Notes: generated by a model from the letters alone, not told the origin. A stretch of 10,215 bases of DNA from SAR86 cluster bacterium (GCA_013204195.1 JABMOJ010000093.1:1-10215); one strand, 5' to 3'. Shown: positions 1 through 9,500, counted from the stretch's first letter. A program made the numbers and translations.

Positions 1-119
1 ACCTACGGGTGCGCACAAGACGGAGAGTTATGAGGACCTTACTTAATAAGATTTTACTAAGCGTTAATTGTAACGAAGGTGGTCTCTCTTGCCAGAATCC
101 TGCCAGAGATACTCTGAAC
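1..119. other. Leader region with no assignable gene
   Basis: The reading frame of the first gene is open through here, but its translation (two cysteines, no coherent signal peptide or domain) does not look like part of an exported DUF11 protein. Bases 40-75 are AT-rich and could hold a promoter. I could not find a convincing -35/-10 pair. Confidence 0.35.
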
Positions 120-635
120 GTGAATCTGAATCCGAAGCGATGGACGAAGAAAATTATGTTGATTGAACTCTTATTGTCGGCCCTGATTGCCCCGGCTTTT
201 GCCGTGGCTGACCCCAATATCCAACTCGACATGCAGGTGGCGAAAGAGGTCACTATTGAAGAAAGTGGTCAGCAAGTGACGCGCTGGGTCGATGCACAGG
301 AAGTGCTGCCCGGCGAAAAACTTAAATATACCGTGCGTTACGTCAACTTGGGTGACGAGCCCGCGACTCAGGTTCGTATCGAAAATCCCATTCCGGAACT
401 CAGTGTTTATGTCACCGACTCGGCCGCAGGCGAGGGTACCACGATCGTGTTCTCTGCTGACGGCGGCGCGCAATACAGCTCGCCAGAGCAGGTCACCTAT
501 GAGGTTGCGGTGTTTGGCGGCGGTAAAGACCGACGGCTGGCCACTGCCGAGCGGTTCACCAATATCCGCTGGCTCATCGAACAAGTGCCACCGGGAAGCA
601 CCGGAGAAGTAAGTTTCCAGGTGCTGGTTCAGTAA
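120..635 (+). CDS. Small exported single-domain DUF11-like protein
   Basis: Secreted beta-sandwich protein of the DUF11 type, with no known enzymatic role. From the GTG at 120 it has 171 residues. The n-region carries PKRWTKK, followed by a hydrophobic core (IMLIELLLSALIAP) and a cleavage site near AFA or AVA before DPN. The mature part has the layout I know from small proteobacterial DUF11 proteins: 'LPGEKLKYTVRYVNLGDEPA', then 'IENPIPE', 'FSADGG', a 'FTNIRW' strand and a final 'GEVSFQVLVQ' strand. It contains no cysteine. The start is uncertain. The frame stays open back to a GTG at 9. ATG 30 has a GGAG four bases upstream but would give a 58-residue leader. ATG 156 would remove the basic n-region. 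GTG 120, with a weak AGAGA ten bases upstream, gives the most natural signal peptide. The next gene starts 103 bases downstream. Reading frame and family are fairly sure, the exact start is not. Confidence 0.8.
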   Translation: MNLNPKRWTKKIMLIELLLSALIAPAFAVADPNIQLDMQVAKEVTIEESGQQVTRWVDAQEVLPGEKLKYTVRYVNLGDEPATQVRIENPIPELSVYVTDSAAGEGTTIVFSADGGAQYSSPEQVTYEVAVFGGGKDRRLATAERFTNIRWLIEQVPPGSTGEVSFQVLVQ

Positions 636-681
636 CCACTATAAAAAAATTGCCGCAGTTGGCATGTTTATTGTTAATTGG

Positions 682-711
682 TTCACAAAGAGACAAGTAT
701 CGTTAGATAAT
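682..711 (+). promoter_or_regulatory. Candidate sigma70 promoter for the second gene
   Basis: A TTCACA box at 682-687 (five of six matches to TTGACA) is separated by 18 bases from GATAAT at 706-711 (five of six matches to TATAAT). Transcription would begin near 718 and leave a leader of about 20 bases before the ATG at 739. The surrounding gap is AT-rich. This is a prediction from consensus only, and read-through from the first gene would also fit because no terminator is visible between the two. Confidence 0.4.
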
Positions 712-724
712 TAGTAATTCATCG

Positions 725-730
725 TAAGGA
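725..730 (+). promoter_or_regulatory. Ribosome binding site of the second gene
   Basis: TAAGGA lies eight bases before the ATG at 739. This near-ideal Shine-Dalgarno site fixes the start and agrees with the signal peptide that follows directly. Confidence 0.7.
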
Positions 731-738
731 CACGAAGA

Positions 739-2130
739 ATGAAAGATAGACTACAGGGAGTAGGACGCCTGGCGAAAGCTGGCGTGGCGATTTTATTAAT
801 GATGGTTGGGGCGCAGGCGATGGCGGCCAATAAGGGTGCCGCTGCGTCTACGACGCTGGAGAACATTGCATCGGCAACTTACACGAGTGCGGCCAGCGCA
901 ACTCCCATCACAGCGACATCGAACGCGGTGATCATCACGATCAATCTGGTGCCAGCATTCCCAACGGTTGCGTTTACCAGTTCGACGCCAACAGATTTGT
1001 TGAATCTGGTTGAGGGACAGACAGCGACACTGACGTATACCTTGACCAGTAATGCCAATGGCCCGGACGACTATACTGTCGTTGTCGGTGAGGCCAGTGT
1101 TGTTAATATCACCGGAACAGTAGCAACCGAGGCGGCAGCGATTACGCTGGGTGGTTCTACGGTGGCATTAGATTCGACGATTATTGCGACCTGTCTCGCC
1201 GGTGCCGGCTCTCCGTCAAATTGTCTTATCACATTACCGAACGACTCTAGCGCCGGTACCGGTGGCGTTAATGGCCTGGACCTTGGCGACACGGTCGTAT
1301 TTGAAGGTGGCCGAGTTTGTACTATCGCGCCAGCTGGTACGCTGACTGACACGGGTGGTTTGACCAGCCTCGGCGGCACGCTGTCGTCGATTGAAGTCAC
1401 TGGCTGTTCTGGTGCTATCGGAACCATTGTTGCAGGTACGAGTGTTTACGAGCAGGCGACTCAAACGGTAGCGGTTCTGATTGATGTTACGAGCCTTGGC
1501 GCGCCAGGTACCGCGACTCTGCAGGTCACAGCGATCGTCGATGGTTCGCCAGCAATTACGTCAGCGGCACTGACCGATCTGCCTGTAGCTGCCTATGTGA
1601 TCGATCTGACAATCAGCAAGTTTGTCAGGAATGTGACCGAGTCAGGCTTGAATCCGGCCTGTGGACTGACCGCTCTGTCATGTTTGAACGTGGATGGCGT
1701 GCTGTACTACGCCTCAGGTGTTACCGCTAATCCGACAAACATACTCGAGTACGCGATTCTGGCCAGCAATAACGGTGGCCCGGTTACTGAGATAATTGTG
1801 ACGGATGACTTGACCGCTTTCTCATCCTTCAATGGCGCAACAGGGACGTCCACGATCCTAGTTGAAACCACTGCGGCAAATAATTCATCAGGTCTTTGTA
1901 CCGCGGTTGGCGGTACTACTGATGGCACTCAAGGTACCTGTATTTTGAGCGCAGGCACACCGATCGCTGCGACAATCGCCACCGATGTTACGGGTGACAC
2001 GATTACAGTGAGTGCCGGTGATAATGGCTCTAATGGTGGGACAAATAGTGGCGTGGTCACTGGGCAGGCAGGTGGCGAGCTGGCCGTCGGCAAGGTCTCA
2101 GTAGTGTTGTTCCAGGTCGAAGTAGATTAA
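739..2130 (+). CDS. Acidic exported beta-rich surface protein with DUF11-like C-terminal domain
   Basis: A 463-residue exported protein, probably a structural component of the cell surface. The signal peptide covers residues 1-29, with a basic start, a hydrophobic AGVAILLMMVGA core and cleavage after AMA. Residues 36-70 carry the segment 'TLENIASATYTS...TSNAVIITI', common at the start of proteobacterial DUF11-type surface proteins. Residues 75-285 are Thr/Ala/Val/Gly-rich beta structure. 'LTISKFVRNVT' (290-300) leads into a DUF11-like domain (about 335-463) ending in the strand VLFQVEVD. Eight cysteines lie as four close pairs (152/162, 194/223, 308/315, 387/401), suggesting disulfides. I count only three Lys, two Arg and no His in the mature protein, against roughly 33 Asp and Glu, so it is strongly acidic. 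It is a paralogue of the next gene, sharing the N-terminal motif, a 'GLxxGDTxV' stretch, the (F/Y)VRNVT block and the last strand. A catalytic role is not suggested by any motif. Confidence 0.87.
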   Translation: MKDRLQGVGRLAKAGVAILLMMVGAQAMAANKGAAASTTLENIASATYTSAASATPITATSNAVIITINLVPAFPTVAFTSSTPTDLLNLVEGQTATLTYTLTSNANGPDDYTVVVGEASVVNITGTVATEAAAITLGGSTVALDSTIIATCLAGAGSPSNCLITLPNDSSAGTGGVNGLDLGDTVVFEGGRVCTIAPAGTLTDTGGLTSLGGTLSSIEVTGCSGAIGTIVAGTSVYEQATQTVAVLIDVTSLGAPGTATLQVTAIVDGSPAITSAALTDLPVAAYVIDLTISKFVRNVTESGLNPACGLTALSCLNVDGVLYYASGVTANPTNILEYAILASNNGGPVTEIIVTDDLTAFSSFNGATGTSTILVETTAANNSSGLCTAVGGTTDGTQGTCILSAGTPIAATIATDVTGDTITVSAGDNGSNGGTNSGVVTGQAGGELAVGKVSVVLFQVEVD

Positions 2131-2149
2131 TCAGAGACAACCAAAGTGC

Positions 2150-2176
2150 GCCTGAGCCAGTTGGTAGGGCTCAGGC
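2150..2176 (+). other. Intergenic hairpin 1
   Basis: GCCTGAGCC (2150-2158) pairs perfectly with GGCTCAGGC (2168-2176) around a nine-base loop, starting 19 bases after the stop of the second gene. No run of T follows, so it is not a standard intrinsic terminator. It could slow 3' exonucleases and protect the upstream message, or act with the next hairpin in partial termination. Confidence 0.55.
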
Positions 2177-2183
2177 ACAGCTT

Positions 2184-2214
2184 ATCTGCCGAGCGAGACA
2201 AGGAACCGGCAGAT
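2184..2214 (+). other. Intergenic hairpin 2
   Basis: ATCTGCCG (2184-2191) pairs perfectly with CGGCAGAT (2207-2214) around a 15-base loop, seven bases after the first hairpin. It has no T-tract. The pair of stem-loops fills most of the 124-base gap before the third gene. The role is unknown, and a processing or mRNA-stability element is the simplest reading. Confidence 0.5.
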
Positions 2215-2243
2215 CAAGGCGGATAAAAACGATTAGCAATAAC

Positions 2244-2248
2244 AAGGA
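2244..2248 (+). promoter_or_regulatory. Ribosome binding site of the third gene
   Basis: AAGGA ends six bases before the ATG at 2255. It supports that start over the out-of-frame ATG at 2250, which yields no exported beta-rich protein. Confidence 0.65.
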
Positions 2249-2254
2249 TATGTT

Positions 2255-3514
2255 ATGCGTACAACAAGGAATGTTATCAATCTGGCTATGGTTTTTAGCT
2301 TGTGGCTGTTGTCTGGTCTGGCTCAGGCAGGCCTGACCCCAGGTAACACGATGCTGACGAACACGGCAACGTTAACCTATACAGGTGGCACTGTGAGTGA
2401 TTCGGTCACGGTGACCGTCGCAACCATCGGTGCAGCCCCGTTACTGACGATCCCGGCAGATGCTAATAGATCAGAAGGCCAGGTGTACGAAGGCATTTAC
2501 ACCCTGACGGCCCAGAATAATGGTGTAGATACCTACGCGATCGCATTTGACGTGGGGACGACTGGTGTGACAACTAGCGGTACCTACGACGCGCCATCTT
2601 TATATAGTGCAGCCGGTGGCGGTGCAGCCTTGACGACGCCGATTGAATTAGGTGCGTCAGCGATACTGTCTCTGGTTTCCACCACGGTATTCACCGTGCC
2701 GTCAGATGGTACCATTGATAGTGTGGTTAACGGATTGGAGGGGGGCGATACGATCGTCATCGATTCAATTACTTATACCATTGCATCGGTAGTCGATAAT
2801 GGCACATTGGTGAATGGTATACCGTCGGCAACAATTACTGTAGGTACAACCTTAGCCGGTGGAGCTGTAGTTGGTGTAGAGGTTTACGAGATTAAGACGT
2901 TTTACGTAAGGTCTGGCGATGTTGGCACATTATCGAGCCCACCTACTGCGGGCGTCATCACGGTTTCTCTGGACGTGACGCCAACTTTGACTGGTACGCT
3001 TTTAGATGGCGCTTCGTTCGCTATTAATGTCGTCGAGGTGAAGATCACGAAGTACGTGCGGAACGTCACCAGTGCTAATTGCATAGATTCCACTAACACA
3101 AGTACCTATCCCGTTACGCCAATTGGAGCTGATGATTGCGCGGCCGCAGCAAATCTCTTGACCATAGGGTCGAATACCTGGTACCGAGCTAATGCGTCGA
3201 CTGTCAGAGTGATCGCCTCGGCCGACTCCACCGTGCTCACCCCGGATACGCTGGAGTACCTGATTCGAGTTGAGACAAGTGCTGCAGGCTTGGCTGATGC
3301 GAAGATCGTCGACGAGTTACCACCTTTTACAACTTACACAGCGACCACAACTAAGATCTACAAAAATGATATTGCTCATACCTCGGGCCCAACAGCGATT
3401 GCTGGCGCTACCTTTCCGTTCGCGACTGCCACCGCTATCGATAGTGACGGTGTCAGCGGTGTTGTTGGCGCGAATAAAACTGTAGATATCGTTTACCAAG
3501 TCACGCTGCAGTAA
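2255..3514 (+). CDS. Exported beta-rich surface protein, paralogue of the preceding gene
   Basis: A 419-residue exported protein. The signal peptide is residues 1-25 (basic MRTTRN, hydrophobic LAMVFSLWLLSGL, cleavage after AQA). Residues 28-56 carry 'NTMLTNTATLTYTGG...SVTVTV', the same N-terminal block as in the neighbours. Residues 60-260 are beta-rich and include 'GLEGGDTIVIDSITYTI', matching 'GLDLGDTVVFEGGRVCTI' of the second protein. 'VKITKYVRNVT' (262-272) is followed by a loop with the only two cysteines (276 and 295), then by a DUF11-like domain ('DTLEYLIRVETSAAGLADAKIVDELPPFT', split here as residues 331-345 and 346-359). The last strand is VDIVYQVTLQ. The giant gene begins ten bases after the stop, with no Shine-Dalgarno site of its own, so the two are probably translated in a coupled way. 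A structural role at the cell surface is inferred, and no enzyme motif is seen. Confidence 0.87.
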   Translation: MRTTRNVINLAMVFSLWLLSGLAQAGLTPGNTMLTNTATLTYTGGTVSDSVTVTVATIGAAPLLTIPADANRSEGQVYEGIYTLTAQNNGVDTYAIAFDVGTTGVTTSGTYDAPSLYSAAGGGAALTTPIELGASAILSLVSTTVFTVPSDGTIDSVVNGLEGGDTIVIDSITYTIASVVDNGTLVNGIPSATITVGTTLAGGAVVGVEVYEIKTFYVRSGDVGTLSSPPTAGVITVSLDVTPTLTGTLLDGASFAINVVEVKITKYVRNVTSANCIDSTNTSTYPVTPIGADDCAAAANLLTIGSNTWYRANASTVRVIASADSTVLTPDTLEYLIRVETSAAGLADAKIVDELPPFTTYTATTTKIYKNDIAHTSGPTAIAGATFPFATATAIDSDGVSGVVGANKTVDIVYQVTLQ

Positions 3515-3524
3515 TGCTGACTAA

Positions 3525-6500
3525 ATGGACACTGGAGATGGCGCGCACAGCGATGTAGCACTCAGCAGAATAGCGAAGACAGAAAATTGTCTAGCCCCTG
3601 CCCGCGCCACGACCTTCAGTGTTAAGCAAAAAAGAGTCCAGCAAAAAAGAGTCCAGCCGAAAGCCATAACGGGTTTGCTCGTTATGGCTTTTTTGTGTCT
3701 GACATTGTTGACCCCAAAGATCTTTGCCGCGAACAATGGCGATATCCTGACCAATCTGGTGGTATTGACTTATACCGGCAACGGTACTGGCGTGTCATCG
3801 ACGGTCGATGTTGTGTTTGTTGATCCCTCGCTGCCAACTGCGATCGGCACGACGGCGCTTGCGCTGAATTGTGAGATCGAGCCTGATTGCAATAGTCTGA
3901 TCGTCGAGAATGCAGTCGGGCAGATTCTGGGCAGCCTGTCAGCCACTGATGCTGATCAGGCCACCGGCCATGTCTTCACTGTTCTTGACGATGACCGTTT
4001 CGAGGTCGTTACCGGCAAGCTCAAGCTGAAGGCGACGTTAAGCGTCGACTTCGAGGTGGCGCCCACTATAGCGTTGACGGTGCGAGTCGTTGATGCGGCT
4101 GGTAATATATTTGATCAGGTGCTGGTCCTCAATATTCGCGATGTGAATGAGCCGCCCCTCAATATTGTCGTTGACAATCGCTATGTGCCCCCTGGGTCGC
4201 CGGGTCTGGCGATCGGTAATATTTCCGTCGAAGATCCTGACCTAGGTGAGCAGCATAGCTATCAGATACTCGATGATGCCCGTTTCTTGATTGTTGATAG
4301 CGTGTTACGGCTAGCGCCAGATATCAGCCTGGAGGCTGATGTGCGCATTCCTCTGGCGATTATCGTGACCGATAAAGGTGGGCTCACGGCTCGCTTAGAT
4401 GTAACGGTGACCACAATTGCTGCTGACATCGATCGCCCACGAACTTCGGCGGTGGTTACTTTCTTGGCGCCTGACCCTGCCGGTCGGGAGCTTGATATCG
4501 CCCCGTCGGCTTGCGTGCCGCCAGCTGAGTTCGTGGTGGGGCAGGCTGAGGCTCGGGACTTGGTGATTAGCCAGAGTGGCTTTGAAACAACAGTATTTGC
4601 CGAGACTGCCGCTTATGCCGTAGGTGACCCTTTGTTTATCAGCGTCAAAGATGCCGATCAAAATGTGCTGCGCCTAGAGCGCGAGACGGTCACCATCAAG
4701 CTCAGCGTTGCAACGGATAGCGCTGAGGAAACGGTGACGCTGTTGGAGACGGCGGTCGACAGCGGCGAATTCGTCGGCTATGCGTACAGTACTTCCCAGG
4801 CGCCGGCCAACAATGATTGTGCTTTGACCGTCGCGGCGAGAGAAATTATCACTGCTGTTTACACTGATGTGAGTGATGCATCAGATCAGCAGATCGCTGA
4901 GGCGCTGATCGCCCCTGTGAGTTTTTTGTTCGACGATAGAACAGGTTTACGGGTGAACGGCGTTATTCTACAACTGCTCGATGCGGTCACTGATAAGCCT
5001 GCCGCGGTTCGAGGTGATGGGCCGACATTTGCTATATTTCCATCCTCTGTTCGAACGGGTGAGCCAGTGAGTGATGCAGCTGGCTTGATCTACGTGAATG
5101 CGGCGGGAGAATATCGGTTTCCATCAGTCCCAGCCGGCGATTACAGGCTCAATATTTTCAATGATCAAGGGCTGACATTCTCAAACCGGCCCGATGCGGA
5201 ATTACAACAACTGGGAAATTCTGCGGCTCGCTCCCTCGTGCTGACGTCGACGGGGCCGTTCAGATTGTCTGAAGCATCTCGAGGCAAGCCATTCCATTTG
5301 TCTCAGGGGTCAATGCCACGGGTTGATATCGCCGTGCAGCGCAAACAGCGAGACTTGCCGCCTTCGATGGTCACATCGGCGATCATTGAGTTTTTGCAAT
5401 ACAGCGCTAATCCTGCAGTGGGTGCGCCGGTAGACGTTGCTGAAACCCTATGCGCCAATGGCGACCGACCACAGCTGATGGGATTTAATAATGTCGTGCC
5501 ACCGGTGCCTGGGGTCGTCAATCTGCTGCCGACTAAGACGCTGAATGCTGGGCATCCAGCATTCGTTCGCGTCACGGACCCGGATCAGAATAGCGATCAA
5601 AGTGTGCGTGAAAAAATCACTATCCAGTTAGACGTCAAAGCCAGTGGCGACCGAGAGTACCTGCTGCTGACTGAGACGGGTGTCAATACCGGCGAATTTG
5701 TCGGCTATATTCAGACTGCCTTGGGTGATACGCAAACGGCCAGCTGTTTACTGGGCGTGGTGAAAGACGAGATGGTCGAGACCACTTATATCGACGCCTT
5801 TGATGAAGCCGACTCAGTTGCTGCCCAGATTTTGGTTGACCCCTTTGGCAAGGTGTTCAGTGCCCGCACGGGAGAGCCGCTTGATGGGGCCACCGTCACG
5901 TTGATTGATGTGAGTACCGGTGAACTCGCGAAGGTGTTCGGTGATGGCCCGACGTTTGCCGACTATCCGAATCCCATTGTGACGGGTTCTATCGTCACCG
6001 ATGCCGCCGGGCTGGTTTACAACTATCCTGATGGCAAGTATCGGTTTCCGTTCGTTGCGCCCGGTAATTATCGACTCGCTGTGAGTACCCTGGCTGCTGA
6101 CCTGATCTTCCCTTCGATAGCGAGCATTGAGGATTTGCAGTCATTGCCCGGCGCCCCCTTTGCGCTAGGTGACGGCTATGATGGCGGCGTATTCAATGTG
6201 CCGATCGGGCCGCCGGTAAATATTGATCTGCCGGTGGACGAGTCTGTGGGTGATATGTTTGTATCGAAGCAGGCCAGTAAATCCATCGTTGCCATCGGTG
6301 ACTTCCTGCAGTATCGACTCAGTGTCCAGAACACCTCTGCCACGCAAGTCAGAGGTAGTCTGGTCTTGGATCGACTACCAAAGGGTTTCCGTTACCAACA
6401 GGGCTCGCTACGAGTCAGTGGCGAAAAAGTGCCAGACCCGATTGTCAGTGCTGATGGCCGTGAGTTGCAGATCCCGTTGCCGGCGGTTGCTGAGCAGAGT

Positions 6501-9500
6501 ATGGATATCACCTACATTACTGAAGTCACGGTCGGGGCCACCAAGGGTCCGGCGATAAACGAGGCCCGCGTTATCGGTGCGTTGGTCTCGTCGACCAATG
6601 TTGCTCAGGCGCGAGTGATGGTCACTGACGAGCTGTTTCGAAACAAGGCAATTTTGATCGGTCAAGTCAGTCTGGCCCAGTGCGAAGCTGAACCGGCATC
6701 GCCGCAGGATGCTGCCGCGGTCCTTGATGCGGAATCTGATCAGGGTACTGGCTTGGCGGGTGTCCGCCTGTTCCTGGAAGACGGCACTTACGTGATCACT
6801 GACGACAAGGGCTTCTGGCATATCGAGGGCATCAAGCCGGGCACGCATGTGGTGCAGCTGGATGTGGATTCATTGCCAGCGCGCTACGAAGCCAGCCCTT
6901 GCAATGCCAGCACGCGTTTTGCGGGCTCGCCTTATTCGCAGTTCGTTGATGTCCAAGGCGGAACGCTGTGGCGGGCTGATTTTAAGGTGCAGGAGAAGGC
7001 CCCGCCCGAGTCAAAGGTAATCCTGGAACAGACGATCAAAGCGGATAGTGATGGTTTGTGGGTCGCCATCCAGGTGAGCACAGTTGGCGATGTGGCCGTC
7101 ACCGATGTCAGCGCGATCTATACGGTACCAGATGGCTGGGTGATAGTCCCCGGTACCGGGACTCTGGACGGTCAAGCGCTGAGTCCGAGCGCCACCATTG
7201 TTGGTATGGTATGGAAGTTGGGCGATATTCTTCAGGAACAAGAACTACGGTTTGCCCTGGCACCGAAAAGCAATACCCAATCGAGCCCGATGGCGCCTGA
7301 AATTGCAATCGAGGTGGTAGACCTGCGCCCCCGCTTTGGTAGCCGCAGTACGAATTTGAGTGCTGCTGACATCCAAGCACTGGATGAATTGATCATTAGC
7401 TGGCATGGCAAGCATTGGGCAGAGATTCAGGTGGTCGGCCATACCGATAATGTGCCCGTGGCGCCACACAATCGACAGCAGTTTGCTAACAATGAGGTTT
7501 TGTCGAAGGCGCGTGCCAAGGTGGTTGCGGACTACATAAAAGGTAAGATCGTGGTCGATCAGATTACGATCGTTGGCGCTGGTGATCGCTATCCGATTGC
7601 GGTCAATTCTACCGTCGATGGCCGCAGTCAAAACCGGCGGGTGGAAGTTGTACTCAAAGGTGTCGATATTCCCGGTAATTCAAAGCGTATTAACGCGAAT
7701 GCCGAAATATTAAATGGCGAAAGTACAGTGAGGTTGGCTTTTCAATCAGCTGGCAATAAACGGGGTAAGACCGATTCGGTAACATTGCCCCTTAATCGGT
7801 TAGTTGGTGGTTTTGATAGATTGAATGCTACGGTGACAGCTCAGGCCGTTGGCAGCTGGGATGCGATTGAGGCCGAGCTGATGCCGGCGCTTTTGGCTAC
7901 GCGGGCACCCGACGTGCAAGGCTTGATTTCGGTAGTTGACGGTGCGCACTTGGCCAATGCCTCCAATTCAGTGAGATTTGATATGGACAGCCGCTTGACA
8001 CCAAAACTGAGCGTCGATGGTGTTGAAGTCTCGAAGGAACAGATTGGATTTAGAATGGAGGATGAGGCCACCGGCAAGACTATTTACAATTATATTGGGG
8101 TCAGTTTTGGTGAGCCTGGTGAGCATGAGCTTTTACTGCAGGGCTTTGATAGCTTTGGTATCGCACGCTTGGAGGAGACGGCGAATATCCTGCGGGTCGG
8201 CGATATCTTCAGCATTCATGTGGCGGATGTATCGGGAAATATCGCCGATGGCACCAGTCCGGTGAAAATTCGGTTGGAGCTTAGGGACAAGGCCGGTGAG
8301 GTGATCCCGGCAGGGTCAGAGCTTCAATACAAGAGCGATGAGCTTCGGCCACTCGAGAAGAATATGCGTCTGTCAGATCTGTCCCTGGCTCGTGATGGCG
8401 ATTATGTGAAAGTTTCTCGGGAAGGCGTGGTGCTGTTCAATCCGGTTAGTCGTAGTGGCAGCTACCGCGTCAGTTTCAAGCGTAACGATGCGGTTGAAGA
8501 GGTTGAGTTGTTTGTCGAGCCGGAAAAACGTGATTGGATCATGGTGGGTATTGCCGAGGGTACCGTCGCCCATCGCACCTTGTCAGGTAATATGCAGGGA
8601 TTAACTGAGGCTGGCCTTGACGATGAGTTGGATGCGGAAGGTCGCGTGGCGTTTTATGCCAAGGGCCAGATTAAAGGTGAGTATGTATTGACCATGGCCT
8701 ATGACACCGCCAAGGAAAAGCGCAATGCCCTGCAGCAGACCATTGACCCCAATGCCTATTACAGTCTGTATGGTGACAGGAGTGCGGTTCAGTACGATGC
8801 CGCCAGTCGTGAAAAGCTTTACCTGAAACTGGAGAAAGACCAGTTCTATGCTTTGTTTGGTGACTTCTCAACGGGCTTGTCGGGTAACGAATTGTCCACC
8901 TATTCGCGGAGCCTGACGGGCATCAAGTCGGAGTACAAGGGCGAGGTGTTCGAGTTCACGGGTTTTGTCAGCGAGGCTAACCAGGCGTTCGTCAAGGACG
9001 AGATTCGTGGCGATGGCACTTCGGGTATCTATCGCCTGAAAGCTAACGATGTGTTGATCAACAGCGAGAAGATTCGAATCGAAACCCGAGATCGATTCCA
9101 CTCCCAAGATATCATCACTGCGCGCCAGATGACTCGTTATGTAGATTACAATATTGATTACGCTGCCGGCACCCTGTTCTTCAAGGAACCGATTTTCAGT
9201 CAGGACACGGCTTTTAACCCGGTGTTTATCGTCGTTGACTACGAGCTGGAAGGCAGTGGTCAGAGTAAGCTCAATGCTGGTGGTCGGATCGCCTACAAGC
9301 CCAATGAAAATGCCGAGATTGGTGTGACGCTGATCACCGAAGGGGTGCAGGGGCGCGAGGCGGAGTTACTGGGCTCTGATCTGAAATACCAGATAGACGA
9401 TAATACCGAGGTGCGCGCCGAGTTCGCTGTCAGCCACAGTGAATTGGACGGCGAAACCACCACGGGTTCGGCGGCGTTAGCAGAAATCACCCATCGATCT

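Noticed and set aside
9..119. Upstream extension of the first gene to GTG 9 or ATG 30
   Set aside because: The extra residues have no coherent leader or domain, and the natural signal peptide starts only near residue MNLNPKRW at 120. The ATG 30 form remains possible because it has a GGAG upstream.
292..612. Overlapping + strand frame inside the first gene
   Set aside because: Its translation is rich in Arg, Ser and Cys with no recognisable fold, while the other frame gives a clear DUF11-like protein.
651..664. Possible terminator after the first gene (TGCC...GGCA)
   Set aside because: The stem is only four base pairs and no T-run follows.
3684..3686. ATG 3684 as the true start of the giant, downstream of the terminator
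   Set aside because: It would give a signal peptide without a basic n-region, and its site lies inside the hairpin's 3' arm. The Lys/Arg-rich codons just upstream fit the leader too well to be non-coding.
7149..7160. 12-bp palindrome CCCGGTACCGGG within the giant gene
   Set aside because: It lies in ordinary codons, has no loop or T-tract and is not repeated elsewhere, so it is probably chance.
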